Positions 8,281 to 16,770 are shown, counted from the first letter of the stretch. The stretch: 28,993 nucleotides of DNA from UKL13-2 sp044346745 (GCA_044346745.1 JBIIYQ010000030.1:1-28993), one strand, 5' to 3'. Numbers and translations are program-made. Notes: a model not told the origin generated them from the letters alone.

Positions 8281-8321
8281 GGGCATGGGCTTTGAGGAGA
8301 AAACGCGCGAAAGCCCAGCCC
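8281..8321. terminator. Hairpin between convergent genes
   Basis: GGGC plus TGGGCTTT (8281-8293) pairs with AAAGCCCA plus GCCC (8310-8321), giving a 12-bp stem with one bulged A and a 16-base loop. It lies between the plus-strand lipoprotein gene and the minus-strand protease gene, where both transcripts must end. Neither side has a strong U-tract, so termination may be imperfect or factor-assisted. Confidence 0.55.
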
Positions 8322-8345
8322 TCGCTTTGACTTTCTTGCGTTGCC

Positions 8346-10916
8346 CTAAGGAGGTGTAGTTCCGCGGAAAACCGACCAGCCGCTATAGGGACCAAATAAG
8401 GCCGGTGCAGGTGGCACCACACCATTAGCCAAGCCTACCGCGACCTGCCCCGCCGGTGTTTGCCATACCAAGTCCGTTTTGCCGTCACCGTTGAACTCGT
8501 TGCGCGTGGATAACAACTGCCAACTGCCGCCGCCGGGTAGCAATGCCGCCGAGATGCTGGCGTTGGGTGGTGATGCCACACCATTCATCAGCCAGACGCT
8601 GGCCGCGCCATCAGTACGTTGCCACAACAGGTCAGACTTGCCGTCGCCATCAAAGTCGCGCTTGCCGGGCACAACACGCCAGCCTGTGAATGGCCCGAAC
8701 TGGTTGGACTGCTGGGTAGAAGTCGCACCATCCATGAGCCATACGCTGACCGCGTTGTCACTCTTCTCCCAAGTCAGATCCGTCTTGCCATCACCATTGT
8801 AGTCGCTGCTGCCAGAGATGACTGTCCATCCGGGATACGGGCCGTACTCCGGTGAGACTTGTTTAACGTTGACACCTTCCATCAGCCATAGGCTAACGGC
8901 ACCAGTATCTCGTCTCCACAGAAGATCACTCTTCCCGTCACCGTCGAAGTCGTTGTTGCCCGAGAGCAGCCGCCATCCGGTGAATGGGCCGTGGGTGCGT
9001 TCCTGAACCAGCGTGCCGCCATTCATGGTCCACAGACTGATCGCTCCATCAGTGCGTTGCCAGATCAGGTCAGTTTTGCCGTCGCCGTTGAAGTCACTAT
9101 TGCCGCTAAAAAAGCTCCAGCCTGCGTAGGGACCGACCTGGGACTGTGATTTGATGGCGGTGCCATTCATGAGCCAAATGGTGATCGCCCCATCGGTGCG
9201 CTGCCAGAGGAGATCAGATTTGCCGTCACCATCGTAGTCGCCGTCGCTGGCGATTAGTGTCCAACCCGGATAGGGGCCGTAGGTGACACCGGTATCGGCA
9301 AATGCCGTGCCGTTATTGCGCCAGAAAGTGACGGCGCCGTTGGTGTTCACCCAGGTCAGCGTGCTGCGACGTTCGCCGAAAATATCCGATGGGATCGCAG
9401 GCAGAGGCGAGGTCGGTGTTGGGTCGAGCCACTGTTTTAATGCTGGATAGGCTAGGTCAAAACGAGAGTAGTAATCACGATTCGACGGGTTGGCTGGGTC
9501 GTTTGCTGTTGCGCAGGAAGATGGGCCGCCGAAAAGGCCACCGCGCAGAAAGTAACTACCGCTGGTGATACTGAAGATGCCGCTACCAGAACTGCCACCT
9601 TCGGTGACACCGCTCGTGTAAGTTGCCGTGACATAGCTTGAATTGCCTAGGCCCGAGAGGAGCGTGAAAGGGCTGGGCGTTGTTGTTTGGCCAAGCGTTA
9701 CCTTCTTCGGGTCACCAGCCGGATGGTGAATAACTGTGACTGGCGCAGATGGATTAATGGTTGCCGCATCCCACCCGCTGAAGAAGGCGGTTGTTGGCGG
9801 TGTGCCACGTAGTCGGAGCAGAAGAACGTCTGAATTCAGATCGGCGTACAGTAGATCTGCGCCAATCGGCCCTGAAATTCGGTTCGACTGGCTGGGCAAA
9901 ACATCGCTGCCTCTGCAGACTGGGTTGTCGTAGTTCCAATAGGTTTCGAGAGTGGTCGCTTCTGATTGCTTACTTATGCAGTGATTAGCGCTGTAGAAAT
10001 AAGGAATCTGCGTTGCCGTGACGGTGTCGTTGAGTAACGTACCGGTACAGAGACAAGTTGCTAGCGTACCACCCAATCCACAATTTGCCACAAACTGCAT
10101 ATGCGCAACAGCGTTTTTGGCGTTGATGAACCCGGTGGTCTGTGGAGCACAAATTGCGTCCACGTTACAAGCGGCCGACGCGCCCTTTGCTTGCGTTGCC
10201 GCCTTGAAGCCGTTGGAGACAGACGCGAAGATATGTGAGACCGCCGCCACCGCAACCCCGGCACCATTGGGTGTGCTGGGGGCAAACACTTCGATGAGTT
10301 GTGTATCGCCATCGGTCATCGGTGTCCAATACCGACCGCTTGCATCGACTGACGAGAGCACTTCATTCAGACTCGCCGCGTGGATCACGTTTGATGGTGC
10401 GTCCGAACCGGCGAAACGAATCTCGCTACCCGCTGGCAGATTCGTCACCTGAATTGCCACGCGTGTTGCCAATGCACCGGGGGAGCGTACTTTTAGATGC
10501 GCCACATAACCTGAAGCCGGACTCTGCGTCCAACGCAGAAACATGTTGGAGGCATCGAATGATTCGTCTGCGGCAAGCTGGGTGATGCCGATTTGTAGCG
10601 CCTTGGCGAACCTACCGATGTTGGCCACTTTCGCCTGCTCTATGCGATCGGCATCGACGGCAAAAAAGTTTACCGTTGGTGCTGCGGCATCAAAATCGCT
10701 GACAAAAGAACGCTCTAGTGCGGCAGATTTTTGTACTGACGCCCTCGCGGGTTCACCGGCGACTTTTGTCGCCGCGTCCGCAATCACCGAACCCAAAACG
10801 GTCGCAACAAGCGCGAACCCAATAGCGGCATGGCAAATCGACTGGCCCAAGCGTTCGTGACCGAGGAAGGTGCTGTGTTGTTTCACCGCTGGGGCTAAAC
10901 CCGTCATATTGTTCAT
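8346..10916 (-). CDS. Secreted lysyl-endopeptidase-like serine protease with C-terminal FG-GAP/VCBS repeats
   Basis: This 856-residue exported protein has a signal-like hydrophobic stretch at about 28-48, a propeptide to about 244, a trypsin-fold domain at about 245-500 and roughly seven repeats to the C-terminus. The triad is H312 (SANHC), D363 (LNSDVLLLRL) and S443 (TEGGSSGSG). Motifs TYWNYDNPVCR, GGPSSC and LKQWLDP, and cysteines C250, C256, C290, C313, C334 and C468, match Achromobacter protease I as I recall it. K244-G245 is in the position of its maturation site, and D481 may be the Lys-selecting aspartate. The repeats carry six Ca-binding-type loops such as DYDGDGKSDLLW. The start at 10916 is chosen for the GGAG site 8 bases upstream; an in-frame ATG at 11042 lacks support. 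The gene lies antisense within a conserved housekeeping run, suggesting insertion. Confidence 0.9.
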   Translation of the reverse strand: MNNMTGLAPAVKQHSTFLGHERLGQSICHAAIGFALVATVLGSVIADAATKVAGEPARASVQKSAALERSFVSDFDAAAPTVNFFAVDADRIEQAKVANIGRFAKALQIGITQLAADESFDASNMFLRWTQSPASGYVAHLKVRSPGALATRVAIQVTNLPAGSEIRFAGSDAPSNVIHAASLNEVLSSVDASGRYWTPMTDGDTQLIEVFAPSTPNGAGVAVAAVSHIFASVSNGFKAATQAKGASAACNVDAICAPQTTGFINAKNAVAHMQFVANCGLGGTLATCLCTGTLLNDTVTATQIPYFYSANHCISKQSEATTLETYWNYDNPVCRGSDVLPSQSNRISGPIGADLLYADLNSDVLLLRLRGTPPTTAFFSGWDAATINPSAPVTVIHHPAGDPKKVTLGQTTTPSPFTLLSGLGNSSYVTATYTSGVTEGGSSGSGIFSITSGSYFLRGGLFGGPSSCATANDPANPSNRDYYSRFDLAYPALKQWLDPTPTSPLPAIPSDIFGERRSTLTWVNTNGAVTFWRNNGTAFADTGVTYGPYPGWTLIASDGDYDGDGKSDLLWQRTDGAITIWLMNGTAIKSQSQVGPYAGWSFFSGNSDFNGDGKTDLIWQRTDGAISLWTMNGGTLVQERTHGPFTGWRLLSGNNDFDGDGKSDLLWRRDTGAVSLWLMEGVNVKQVSPEYGPYPGWTVISGSSDYNGDGKTDLTWEKSDNAVSVWLMDGATSTQQSNQFGPFTGWRVVPGKRDFDGDGKSDLLWQRTDGAASVWLMNGVASPPNASISAALLPGGGSWQLLSTRNEFNGDGKTDLVWQTPAGQVAVGLANGVVPPAPALFGPYSGWSVFRGTTPP
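8349..9386 (-). repeat. Intragenic tandem repeats encoding FG-GAP/VCBS-like blades
   Basis: About seven imperfect units of 45-50 codons encode a recurring pattern: D-x-[DN]-GDGK-[ST]-D-L-x-W, then QRTDGA, W-L-M-[ND]-G, and G-P-[YF]-x-GW. The Ca-binding loop is clear in six units and degenerate in the first (near residue 511). Seven such units suggest a closed seven-bladed beta-propeller. The DNA copies are similar enough to cause recombination or assembly collapse. Confidence 0.8.
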
Positions 10917-11385
10917 ATTGTTTCTCCGCGAAATGATTTTTTCATGCAATGAGCGATTGTAGGACGATTCAGCTGCTATGGATGATGGTTTGGATGGGCT
11001 GTAGTTTGATCCGATGGACAGCGAAAAATATAGGACGAGCAATCGCTAACGGATGACGGCACGTGATGGCTGACGTGACGACTTATAACGAATTTCGAGT
11101 ATTCGAAACTGATTATCTACAGACTCGAAATAGAGACAAAAGCCCTGTAAAATCACCGGTTTGCAATTCACTTTGTCATTGGTTCGATGCCGGAATCGCC
11201 TTTTGGCGCTGCCGACCGCAGCAGCCGGCTCGCCGCGTCATCGAACTCCCACGTCGTCTGCCAGCGACAAAAAAGTCACTTTTTTTTGCCGATGGGGTAC
11301 GGTAGCGATCCGATTGTCGCCGCCACCTATGCTGTTCTGCGGGTGATTTTTTGTATCCATTCACACCATTTTTGCCTCAACCCAA
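10917..11385. other. Divergent intergenic region between protease gene and hisS
   Basis: This 469-base gap must hold the divergent control regions of the minus-strand protease and plus-strand hisS. Visible elements are a minus-strand TACAAT (-10-like) at 10956-10961 and the symmetric TTTCGA-N4-TCGAAA at 11093-11108. An A6-GTCAC-T8 palindrome lies at 11269-11287. No -35 box with good spacing was found for either gene. No convincing gene lies here; the short frames read as noncoding. Confidence 0.5.
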
Positions 11386-12669
11386 ATGAAGACCCTGCAA
11401 GCCATCCGCGGCATGAATGACTTGCTGCCTCACGATTCAGCTCGTTGGCAGTACTTTGAAGATGCTGTGCGCGACGTCTTCGAGCAGTACGGCTACCGGC
11501 TGATGCGTACCCCGGTGGTTGAGCCAACCGCACTTTTCTTGCGTTCAATCGGTGAGGTGACTGATATTGTCGAAAAGGAAATGTATTCCTTTGAAGACGG
11601 CATGAACGGCGACAAACTGACGCTGCGTCCGGAAGCAACCGCAGGCTTGGTCCGTGCCGCGATTGAACACAACCTGCTTTATGAAGGTCCAAAGCGGGTG
11701 TGGACGTGGGGGCCGATGTTTCGGCACGAGCGTCCACAGAAGGGACGCTACCGCCAGTTTCACCAGTTTGACGTCGAGGCGATGGGTTTTGCCGGGCCGG
11801 ATGTTGATGCAGAACAAATCGTGCTGCTGAAAAGGCTCTGGGATAGGTTGGGCTTTAAGAGCGTTCGGCTGGCGATTAACTCTATCGGTGATGCACCGGC
11901 AAGGGCGGCGCACAGAGAGGCGCTGGTGAAGTATTTCGAATCACACAAAGACCAGCTCGATGCCGATGCAACGCGGCGGCTGTATACCAACCCACTGCGT
12001 ACCTTGGACACCAAAAATCCGGCCATGCAGGCACTGGTGAACGAAGCCCCGCGCTTGGCAGACTTCTTGGGGGAGGCTGAACGGCGTCACTTTGAGGGCC
12101 TCAAGTCCTTACTCGATGCCGCCAATGTCGAATACACAGTTGATCCCCGCTTGGTACGTGGCTTTGATTATTACAACCGAACGGTCTTTGAGTGGATTGC
12201 CAAGGCGGACGATTGGGAGCTTACCATCGCGGGGGGTGGGCGATATGACGGTTTGATCGAGCAATTGGGCGGCAAGCCCTCGCCTGCCTGTGGTTTTGGG
12301 CTCGGCGTCGAGCGCGTAATGATGCTTATCGAAGAAAATGCCGCCAAGTCGGGGCGGCAGTGGGCGACGCCGTTGGACGCCTACTTGGTTTACGGTGCCT
12401 CCGAACGCGGTGACGCGTGGATCATTGGTGAAGCGTTTCGTGATGCCGGGTTAAAGGTGGCCTTGCACGGCGGAGCTGAAGAAACCGTCGGCAGCTTCAA
12501 GTCGCAGATGAAGAAGGCGGATGCCAGCGGCGCACGCTTTGCTATCATCTTGGGTTCAGCTGAAGTCGCGCAACAGAAAGTCACCTTAAAACCCATGCGT
12601 GGTGGTGAGCAGACAACCATCACGATACCAGAAGCGATTCGTCACGTCGCAGAAGCTCGTCTGCATTGA
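11386..12669 (+). CDS. hisS: Histidine--tRNA ligase
   Basis: HisRS charges tRNA-His with histidine. The 427-residue protein shows the class II motifs. Motif 1 starts at RGMNDLLP, motif 2 is FRHERPQKGRYRQFHQFDVE, the histidine-specific loop is LVRGFDYYNRTVFEW, and motif 3 is FGLGVERVMML. A C-terminal anticodon-binding domain follows (about 330-427). The length equals the family norm. The ATG at 11386 lacks an obvious Shine-Dalgarno sequence, but the homologous N-terminus (KTLQAIRGMNDLLP) starts exactly there. It heads the hisS-yfgM-bamB-der run. Its paralogue hisZ, which lacks the synthetase function, lies at 20860-22056. Confidence 0.98.
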   Translation: MKTLQAIRGMNDLLPHDSARWQYFEDAVRDVFEQYGYRLMRTPVVEPTALFLRSIGEVTDIVEKEMYSFEDGMNGDKLTLRPEATAGLVRAAIEHNLLYEGPKRVWTWGPMFRHERPQKGRYRQFHQFDVEAMGFAGPDVDAEQIVLLKRLWDRLGFKSVRLAINSIGDAPARAAHREALVKYFESHKDQLDADATRRLYTNPLRTLDTKNPAMQALVNEAPRLADFLGEAERRHFEGLKSLLDAANVEYTVDPRLVRGFDYYNRTVFEWIAKADDWELTIAGGGRYDGLIEQLGGKPSPACGFGLGVERVMMLIEENAAKSGRQWATPLDAYLVYGASERGDAWIIGEAFRDAGLKVALHGGAEETVGSFKSQMKKADASGARFAIILGSAEVAQQKVTLKPMRGGEQTTITIPEAIRHVAEARLH

Positions 12670-12670
12670 T

Positions 12671-12694
12671 GCTGCTTGGCCGCATGGCAGCAGC
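12671..12694 (+). other. Hairpin after hisS
   Basis: GCTGCT (12671-12676) pairs with AGCAGC (12689-12694), and an inner GCC/GGC stem closes a GCAT loop, with two unpaired bases. It begins two bases after the hisS stop. Only TT follows, so it is at best a weak attenuator or an mRNA-stabilising structure between hisS and the next gene. Confidence 0.4.
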
Positions 12695-12742
12695 TTGCAT
12701 GACTTATCAAGTTAAACAGTAACTTACGAAGGTAGTAACAAA

Positions 12743-13444
12743 ATGTCCGTATACGACGCAGAAGAGCAGCAACGAATTGATGCACTCAAGGAATGGTGGG
12801 CGCGGTGGGGTAATCTGGTTTACGCAACCACCATGGTCTTTTTGCTTGGCATCGCCGGGTCACAAGGTTGGAAGTATTACCAAAAGAAGCAGGTTGTTGA
12901 GGCAGAAACGTTGTTCGGAAGTGTGCAGAAAGTCGCGCAGGAGTCTGCTGCGACCAAAGACTGGAGGAAACTGTCTTCCGCCGCTACTGCACTCGCGGAA
13001 AAGTATCCCCGCACCTTTTACGCAACCGACGCACAACTGATGGCGGCGAAGGCGGCTTTCGACGCAAATGCGCTGACTGAAGCTAAGGTTCACCTCCAGT
13101 GGGTCGTAGATAAAGGCCAAGCTACGCATCAGGCGATAGCGCGGGTACGCCTAGCAGCCGTGCTGCTCGATGAAAAGAAATACGACGACGCGTTGAAGGT
13201 GCTAGGCGCGATCAAGAGCGATGCATTTTCGTCGCTTGCGGCGGACGTTAAGGGTGACATTCTTGCTGCGCAGGGGCGTACCGACGAAGCTCGCGCGGCT
13301 TACCAAATGGCGGTGGATAAGGCCGAGTCACGTAGCCCGCTCAAGCCGATTTCTCAGGCAAAACTTGATGCAGTAGGTGGTGCGACAGAAAAGCCGACTG
13401 ATTCGAAGGCAGATGCCAAGGCGGATGCAGGAGCCAAGAAGTGA
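12743..13444 (+). CDS. YfgM-like membrane-anchored tetratricopeptide protein
   Basis: The 233-residue protein has a cytoplasmic N-terminus (about 1-22, ending in EWWARWG) and one membrane segment at about 23-42 (NLVYATTMVFLLGIAGSQGW). A periplasmic helical TPR-like region spans about 50-210, and the tail is rich in Lys, Asp and Ala. This architecture, with the gene between hisS and bamB, matches YfgM (DUF2133/TPR_21), an ancillary SecYEG-PpiD translocon protein in E. coli. The ribosome site GAAGGTAG precedes the ATG at 12743. The gene overlaps the next one by four bases (GTGA), indicating translational coupling. Function in this organism is inferred from family and context. Confidence 0.88.
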   Translation: MSVYDAEEQQRIDALKEWWARWGNLVYATTMVFLLGIAGSQGWKYYQKKQVVEAETLFGSVQKVAQESAATKDWRKLSSAATALAEKYPRTFYATDAQLMAAKAAFDANALTEAKVHLQWVVDKGQATHQAIARVRLAAVLLDEKKYDDALKVLGAIKSDAFSSLAADVKGDILAAQGRTDEARAAYQMAVDKAESRSPLKPISQAKLDAVGGATEKPTDSKADAKADAGAKK

Positions 13445-14643
13445 AGGGTAATCTGATGGCGCGCTTTACAAATGGTCTGCCTAGCAAAGCCGCCGTATTG
13501 GTGTTGACGTTGGGCCTGGGCGGTTGCGCATCAATGACAAGTTGGTTGCCATCGCCGCCCTCAATGGGTTGGTTGCCCAGTTGGGCTGGTGGTGACAAAA
13601 AGCTGCCGCCGTTGGCCGAGATTCGCGACTCGGTTGTTTCGGTCCAGTGGACGGCCAGTGCGGGTAGTCCCAAGTTATTCATGTTTTCGCCGGCGGTCAG
13701 CGATAAGGTCATTTTCACCGCCGCACACGATGGCACTATCAATGCGATTGAAGAGCAAGGCGGCAAAAGTGTTACTCGCATCGATACCAAGGCAAAACTG
13801 ACGGGCGGCGTTGGTGCAGCCGAGAATATTGTGGTCGTTGCCGACACACGCGGTCAGGTGCTTGCCTTTGATGCCGCCGGTCGATCACTCTGGAAGACGC
13901 CGTTAGATGGTGAGATTTTGGCTGCGCCGGTTGTTTCACAATCAACGATTGTTGTTCGGACGGCGGACGGACGTATGTTTGCGCTTAACCGTGCTGACGG
14001 GAAACGGCGATGGGTATTTACGCGAGCCACACCGCCCCTGACGCTGCGTAGCGGGGCGAGCTTGACTATTAATCGTGGTGTCATCTACGCAGGTTTCCCG
14101 GCCGGTAAGGTCGTTGCTGTGGAATTGGAAAGCGGCCGCCCGGTATGGGAAGCAACGATCTCGTTGCCCCGCGGTTCAACCGAGCTGGAGCGAGTTGCCG
14201 ATGTCTCCGGCGCACCGGTGCACGACGACACGCGCGTTTGTGCGTCGGTCTACCAGGGACGCACTGGGTGCGTGGAAACGCTGAACGGCAACGCTCTTTG
14301 GACTCGCGATATATCGAGTTCAGACGGTGTGGCGGTAGACGGCAAGAATCTTTACGTCGCCGATACTGACGGCAATGTAAACGCGTTGGACAAGACGTCC
14401 GGCACGACCGTTTGGAAGCAGGACAAGCTGGTCAAGCGCGATTTAGGCACGCCGATCATCATCAAGGGGCGTATTTTGGTTGGTGATCGGGTCGGGTTTG
14501 TGCATGCGATTGCGCCGGATTCAGGGGAACTTGTTGGTCGTGTTGCAACTGACGGTAGTCGTGTCATGTCGCTGGTTGCGAATGGAGATCGCGCCATTGT
14601 GCAAACCGAGCGCGGCGGGGTGTTTGCGCTTGCCGTCCGTTGA
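13441..14643 (+). CDS. bamB: Outer membrane protein assembly factor BamB
   Basis: BamB is the beta-propeller lipoprotein of the BAM complex, which inserts beta-barrel proteins into the outer membrane. The 400-residue product has a signal peptide with lipobox LGGC (C29) and then repeated PQQ-like blades, for example VLAFDAAGRSLWKTPLDGEI, MFALNRADGKRRWVF and VNALDKTSGTTVWKQD. The conserved segment VGFVHAIAPDSGELVGR is near the end. A GTG start at 13441 is chosen because AGGAG lies 8 bases upstream and it overlaps the previous stop as GTGA. The ATG at 13456 is a good alternative (395 residues) and leaves the signal peptide intact. The context hisS-yfgM-bamB-der is the conserved one. Confidence 0.96.
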   Translation: MKGNLMARFTNGLPSKAAVLVLTLGLGGCASMTSWLPSPPSMGWLPSWAGGDKKLPPLAEIRDSVVSVQWTASAGSPKLFMFSPAVSDKVIFTAAHDGTINAIEEQGGKSVTRIDTKAKLTGGVGAAENIVVVADTRGQVLAFDAAGRSLWKTPLDGEILAAPVVSQSTIVVRTADGRMFALNRADGKRRWVFTRATPPLTLRSGASLTINRGVIYAGFPAGKVVAVELESGRPVWEATISLPRGSTELERVADVSGAPVHDDTRVCASVYQGRTGCVETLNGNALWTRDISSSDGVAVDGKNLYVADTDGNVNALDKTSGTTVWKQDKLVKRDLGTPIIIKGRILVGDRVGFVHAIAPDSGELVGRVATDGSRVMSLVANGDRAIVQTERGGVFALAVR

Positions 14644-14674
14644 CATGTTGGCGCAACCCGCTGCATCACGGTCC

Positions 14675-14698
14675 CGACGGCACCGTTTTCTGCCGTCG
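14675..14698 (+). other. Stem-loop between bamB and der
   Basis: CGACGGCA (14675-14682) and TGCCGTCG (14691-14698) form a perfect 8-bp stem with an 8-base loop, 31 bases after the bamB stop. No U-tract follows, so it may be a Rho-assisted or partial terminator, or a processing structure. Part of it (GACGGCACCGT, 14676-14686) recurs in inverted orientation at 16264-16274, after der. Confidence 0.5.
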
Positions 14699-14807
14699 CA
14701 AGTAGATGAATGCATCTTTGCCAAGGGTTTGGACACGAGAGTAGCGCGTCGCTAGGCAGTTGGACGCCCCGCCCGCTGTGCGGTTCGCTGCCGAGAGTCA
14801 CTTATTT

Positions 14808-16238
14808 ATGAAGCCCACAATTGTCATCGTCGGACGGCCAAACGTCGGCAAATCCATGTTGTTTAACCGTCTCACCAAGTCGCGGGACGCGTTGGTTGCC
14901 GATTTGCCGGGCCTGACTCGAGATCGCCATTATGGACACGGGCGCGGCGCGTCGAAACCGTTCCTAGTCGTTGATACCGGCGGATTCGAGCCCAAGGTTA
15001 CCGACGGCATATTGCATGAGATGGCTAAACAGACGCTACAGGCGGTCGCGGAAGCAGATGCTCTGCTGTTTGTGGTTGATGGGCGGCAGGGGTTAACGCC
15101 ACAGGACAAGATCATCGCCGAGCGGCTGCGCCAGACGATGCGACGCGGCACCGGTCCCGGTGCCGGGCAGCCCGTCCCCGTCATTGTTGCAGTGAACAAA
15201 GCCGAAGGCATGGATGAGCAGATTGTTACGGCGGAGTTTCATGAACTTGGACTGGGCGCACCAGTCGCCATTTCGGCCGCACATGGTGAGGGTGTCCGCC
15301 AACTGATCGAGGACATGCTTGCGCATTTTCCGGAAGACGAGGCCGAGGAAGTCGACCCCAAACATCCAAAAATCGCGATCATCGGCCGACCTAACGTTGG
15401 CAAATCAACGCTGGTGAATAAGTTGCTCGGCGAAGAACGAGTGATTGCGTTTGATGAGCCGGGTACGACCCGAGATTCGATTTTTGTGCCCCTGCATAGA
15501 CACGGCAAGGATTACACGCTGATCGATACGGCCGGTATTCGACGCCGCGGCAAGGTGTTCGAGGCGATAGAAAAATTCTCTGTAATCAAGACTTTACAAG
15601 CGATTGCCGATTGTCATGTGGTGATTTTGGTGCTAGACGCACGGCAGGAAGTATCGGAACAAGACGCTCATATCGCAGGGTTCATCCTCGAGTCGGGACG
15701 TGCCCTAGTGGTTGGGATCAACAAATGGGACAACCTCGATGAGTACACTCGTGAACGCGTCAAATCCGACTTTGACCGCAAGCTGCATTTCCTCAGTTTT
15801 GCGCACATGCACACGATTTCAGCGAAGGACGGCATGGGGCTGACGCCCTTGTTCCAGTCGGTGGATGCTGCCTTTGCGGCAGCCATGGCAAAACTTTCGA
15901 CACCGAAACTTACCCGTGCGTTGATTGCTGCTGTTGCCGCCCATCAGCCGCCGATGAGTGGGGCGCATCGCCCGAAAATGCGTTATGCCCATCAAGGTGG
16001 TCACAATCCGCCGTTGGTCATCGTGCACGGCAGTGGGCTGGACAACGTTCACGAGAGTTATATCCGCTATCTCGAAGGGCGCTTTATGGAGACCTTTAAG
16101 TTGCGGGGTACGCCATTACGCGTTGAACTGAAAGCTGGCGCAAATCCATTCCGCGACCGCAAGCCTGCGCCACTGACTAAGGGCCAAGAAGACAAACGGC
16201 GACGTGGCCGCATTCGAATGAAACGCAAATATGGTTAG
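14808..16238 (+). CDS. der: Ribosome biogenesis GTPase Der (EngA)
   Basis: Der is a tandem-GTPase protein essential for 50S subunit maturation. The 476-residue protein has two G domains and a C-terminal KH-like domain. In domain 1 the P-loop is GRPNVGKS (9-16), G3 is DTGG (56-59) and G4 reads NKAE (130-133) instead of NKxD. In domain 2 the P-loop is GRPNVGKS (193-200), G3 is DTAG (240-243) and G4 is NKWD (305-308). The KH-like part spans about 360-476 and ends in a basic tail. The ATG at 14808 is chosen because the protein must begin just before the first G domain (MKPTIVIVGRPNVGK). An in-frame ORF extension from 14760 adds 16 residues without family support. There is no strong ribosome site. 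Confidence 0.98.
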   Translation: MKPTIVIVGRPNVGKSMLFNRLTKSRDALVADLPGLTRDRHYGHGRGASKPFLVVDTGGFEPKVTDGILHEMAKQTLQAVAEADALLFVVDGRQGLTPQDKIIAERLRQTMRRGTGPGAGQPVPVIVAVNKAEGMDEQIVTAEFHELGLGAPVAISAAHGEGVRQLIEDMLAHFPEDEAEEVDPKHPKIAIIGRPNVGKSTLVNKLLGEERVIAFDEPGTTRDSIFVPLHRHGKDYTLIDTAGIRRRGKVFEAIEKFSVIKTLQAIADCHVVILVLDARQEVSEQDAHIAGFILESGRALVVGINKWDNLDEYTRERVKSDFDRKLHFLSFAHMHTISAKDGMGLTPLFQSVDAAFAAAMAKLSTPKLTRALIAAVAAHQPPMSGAHRPKMRYAHQGGHNPPLVIVHGSGLDNVHESYIRYLEGRFMETFKLRGTPLRVELKAGANPFRDRKPAPLTKGQEDKRRRGRIRMKRKYG

Positions 16239-16263
16239 CCCCGGCCTCAGATCCTAACAACTG

Positions 16264-16330
16264 ACGGTGCCGTCCCAACATTTCAAGTCGTAAGGTAGCG
16301 GTGCCGTAACTCCGCTGATGGGTCGGCACC
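16264..16330 (+). promoter_or_regulatory. Repeats with alternative pairing upstream of hfq
   Basis: GGTGCCG occurs at 16266-16272 and again at 16300-16306, and its complement CGGCACC lies at 16324-16330. The second copy can form a 7-bp stem with a 17-base loop, while the first could compete for the same partner. The cluster starts 26 bases after the der stop and ends about 200 bases before hfq. It may be 3' UTR structure of der or part of a long hfq leader. Function is unknown. Confidence 0.4.
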
Positions 16331-16527
16331 TCTCCAAACCAATCGACGGAACAAAAACGTACGGCAACTGTCTCTAGAAGACGGTAGTTACCGCCTAGCT
16401 GGGTACGATGCGCGTTTTTTGGTTAAAGTACATAATCGGTGCGAGTCGTTTTTTGTCCCCGTCACTTGGCTTGGTTGTATTGTTGGATGGGGCGATTCCG
16501 CCATAACCCTCGCTGGAGAACAAGAAC

Positions 16528-16770
16528 ATGAGTGCAAAAGGGCAACTGCTACAAGACCCGTTCCTGAATGTTTTGCGCAAGGAACACGTTCCGGTTTCGA
16601 TTTATCTGGTGAACGGCATCAAGCTCCAAGGACATATTGAGTCCTTTGACCAATATGTCGTGCTTCTCAAGAATACTGTCACACAGATGGTCTATAAACA
16701 CGCCATCTCAACAGTTGTTCCCGCTCGTGCTGTTTCGATCCCATTCGATCCACCGGCAGGGGACAACTAG
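16528..16770 (+). CDS. hfq: RNA chaperone Hfq
   Basis: Hfq forms a homohexameric Sm-like ring that binds small RNAs and mRNAs and promotes their pairing. The 80-residue protein has the canonical start GQLLQDPFLNVLRKEHVPV, the Sm1 region YLVNGIKLQGHIESFDQYVV and the Sm2 signature MVYKHAISTVVPAR. K58-H59 and Q10 (with M1 counted) correspond to the proximal uridine-binding pocket. The C-terminal tail is very short, as usual in betaproteobacteria. A GGAG ribosome site lies 9 bases before the ATG. The conserved neighbour hflX starts 125 bases downstream. The upstream gap of 289 bases after der contains inverted repeats that could be a structured leader. Confidence 0.99.
   Translation: MSAKGQLLQDPFLNVLRKEHVPVSIYLVNGIKLQGHIESFDQYVVLLKNTVTQMVYKHAISTVVPARAVSIPFDPPAGDN

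Noticed and set aside
8349..9386. CRISPR-like periodic repeats
   Set aside because: The periodicity is coding, in frame, and matches FG-GAP protein repeats; there are no spacers or cas genes.
10917..11042. Longer start for the protease
   Set aside because: Adds 42 polar residues before the signal sequence without a ribosome site; the start at 10916 has GGAG at good distance.
11269..11287. A6-GTCAC-T8 palindrome as a terminator
   Set aside because: The stem would be A-T only and no gene ends nearby on the plus strand; recorded only as part of the intergenic region.
15194..15211. Defective G4 motif (NKAE) in Der domain 1
   Set aside because: This form is common in Der first G domains and all other motifs are intact, so no loss of function is implied.
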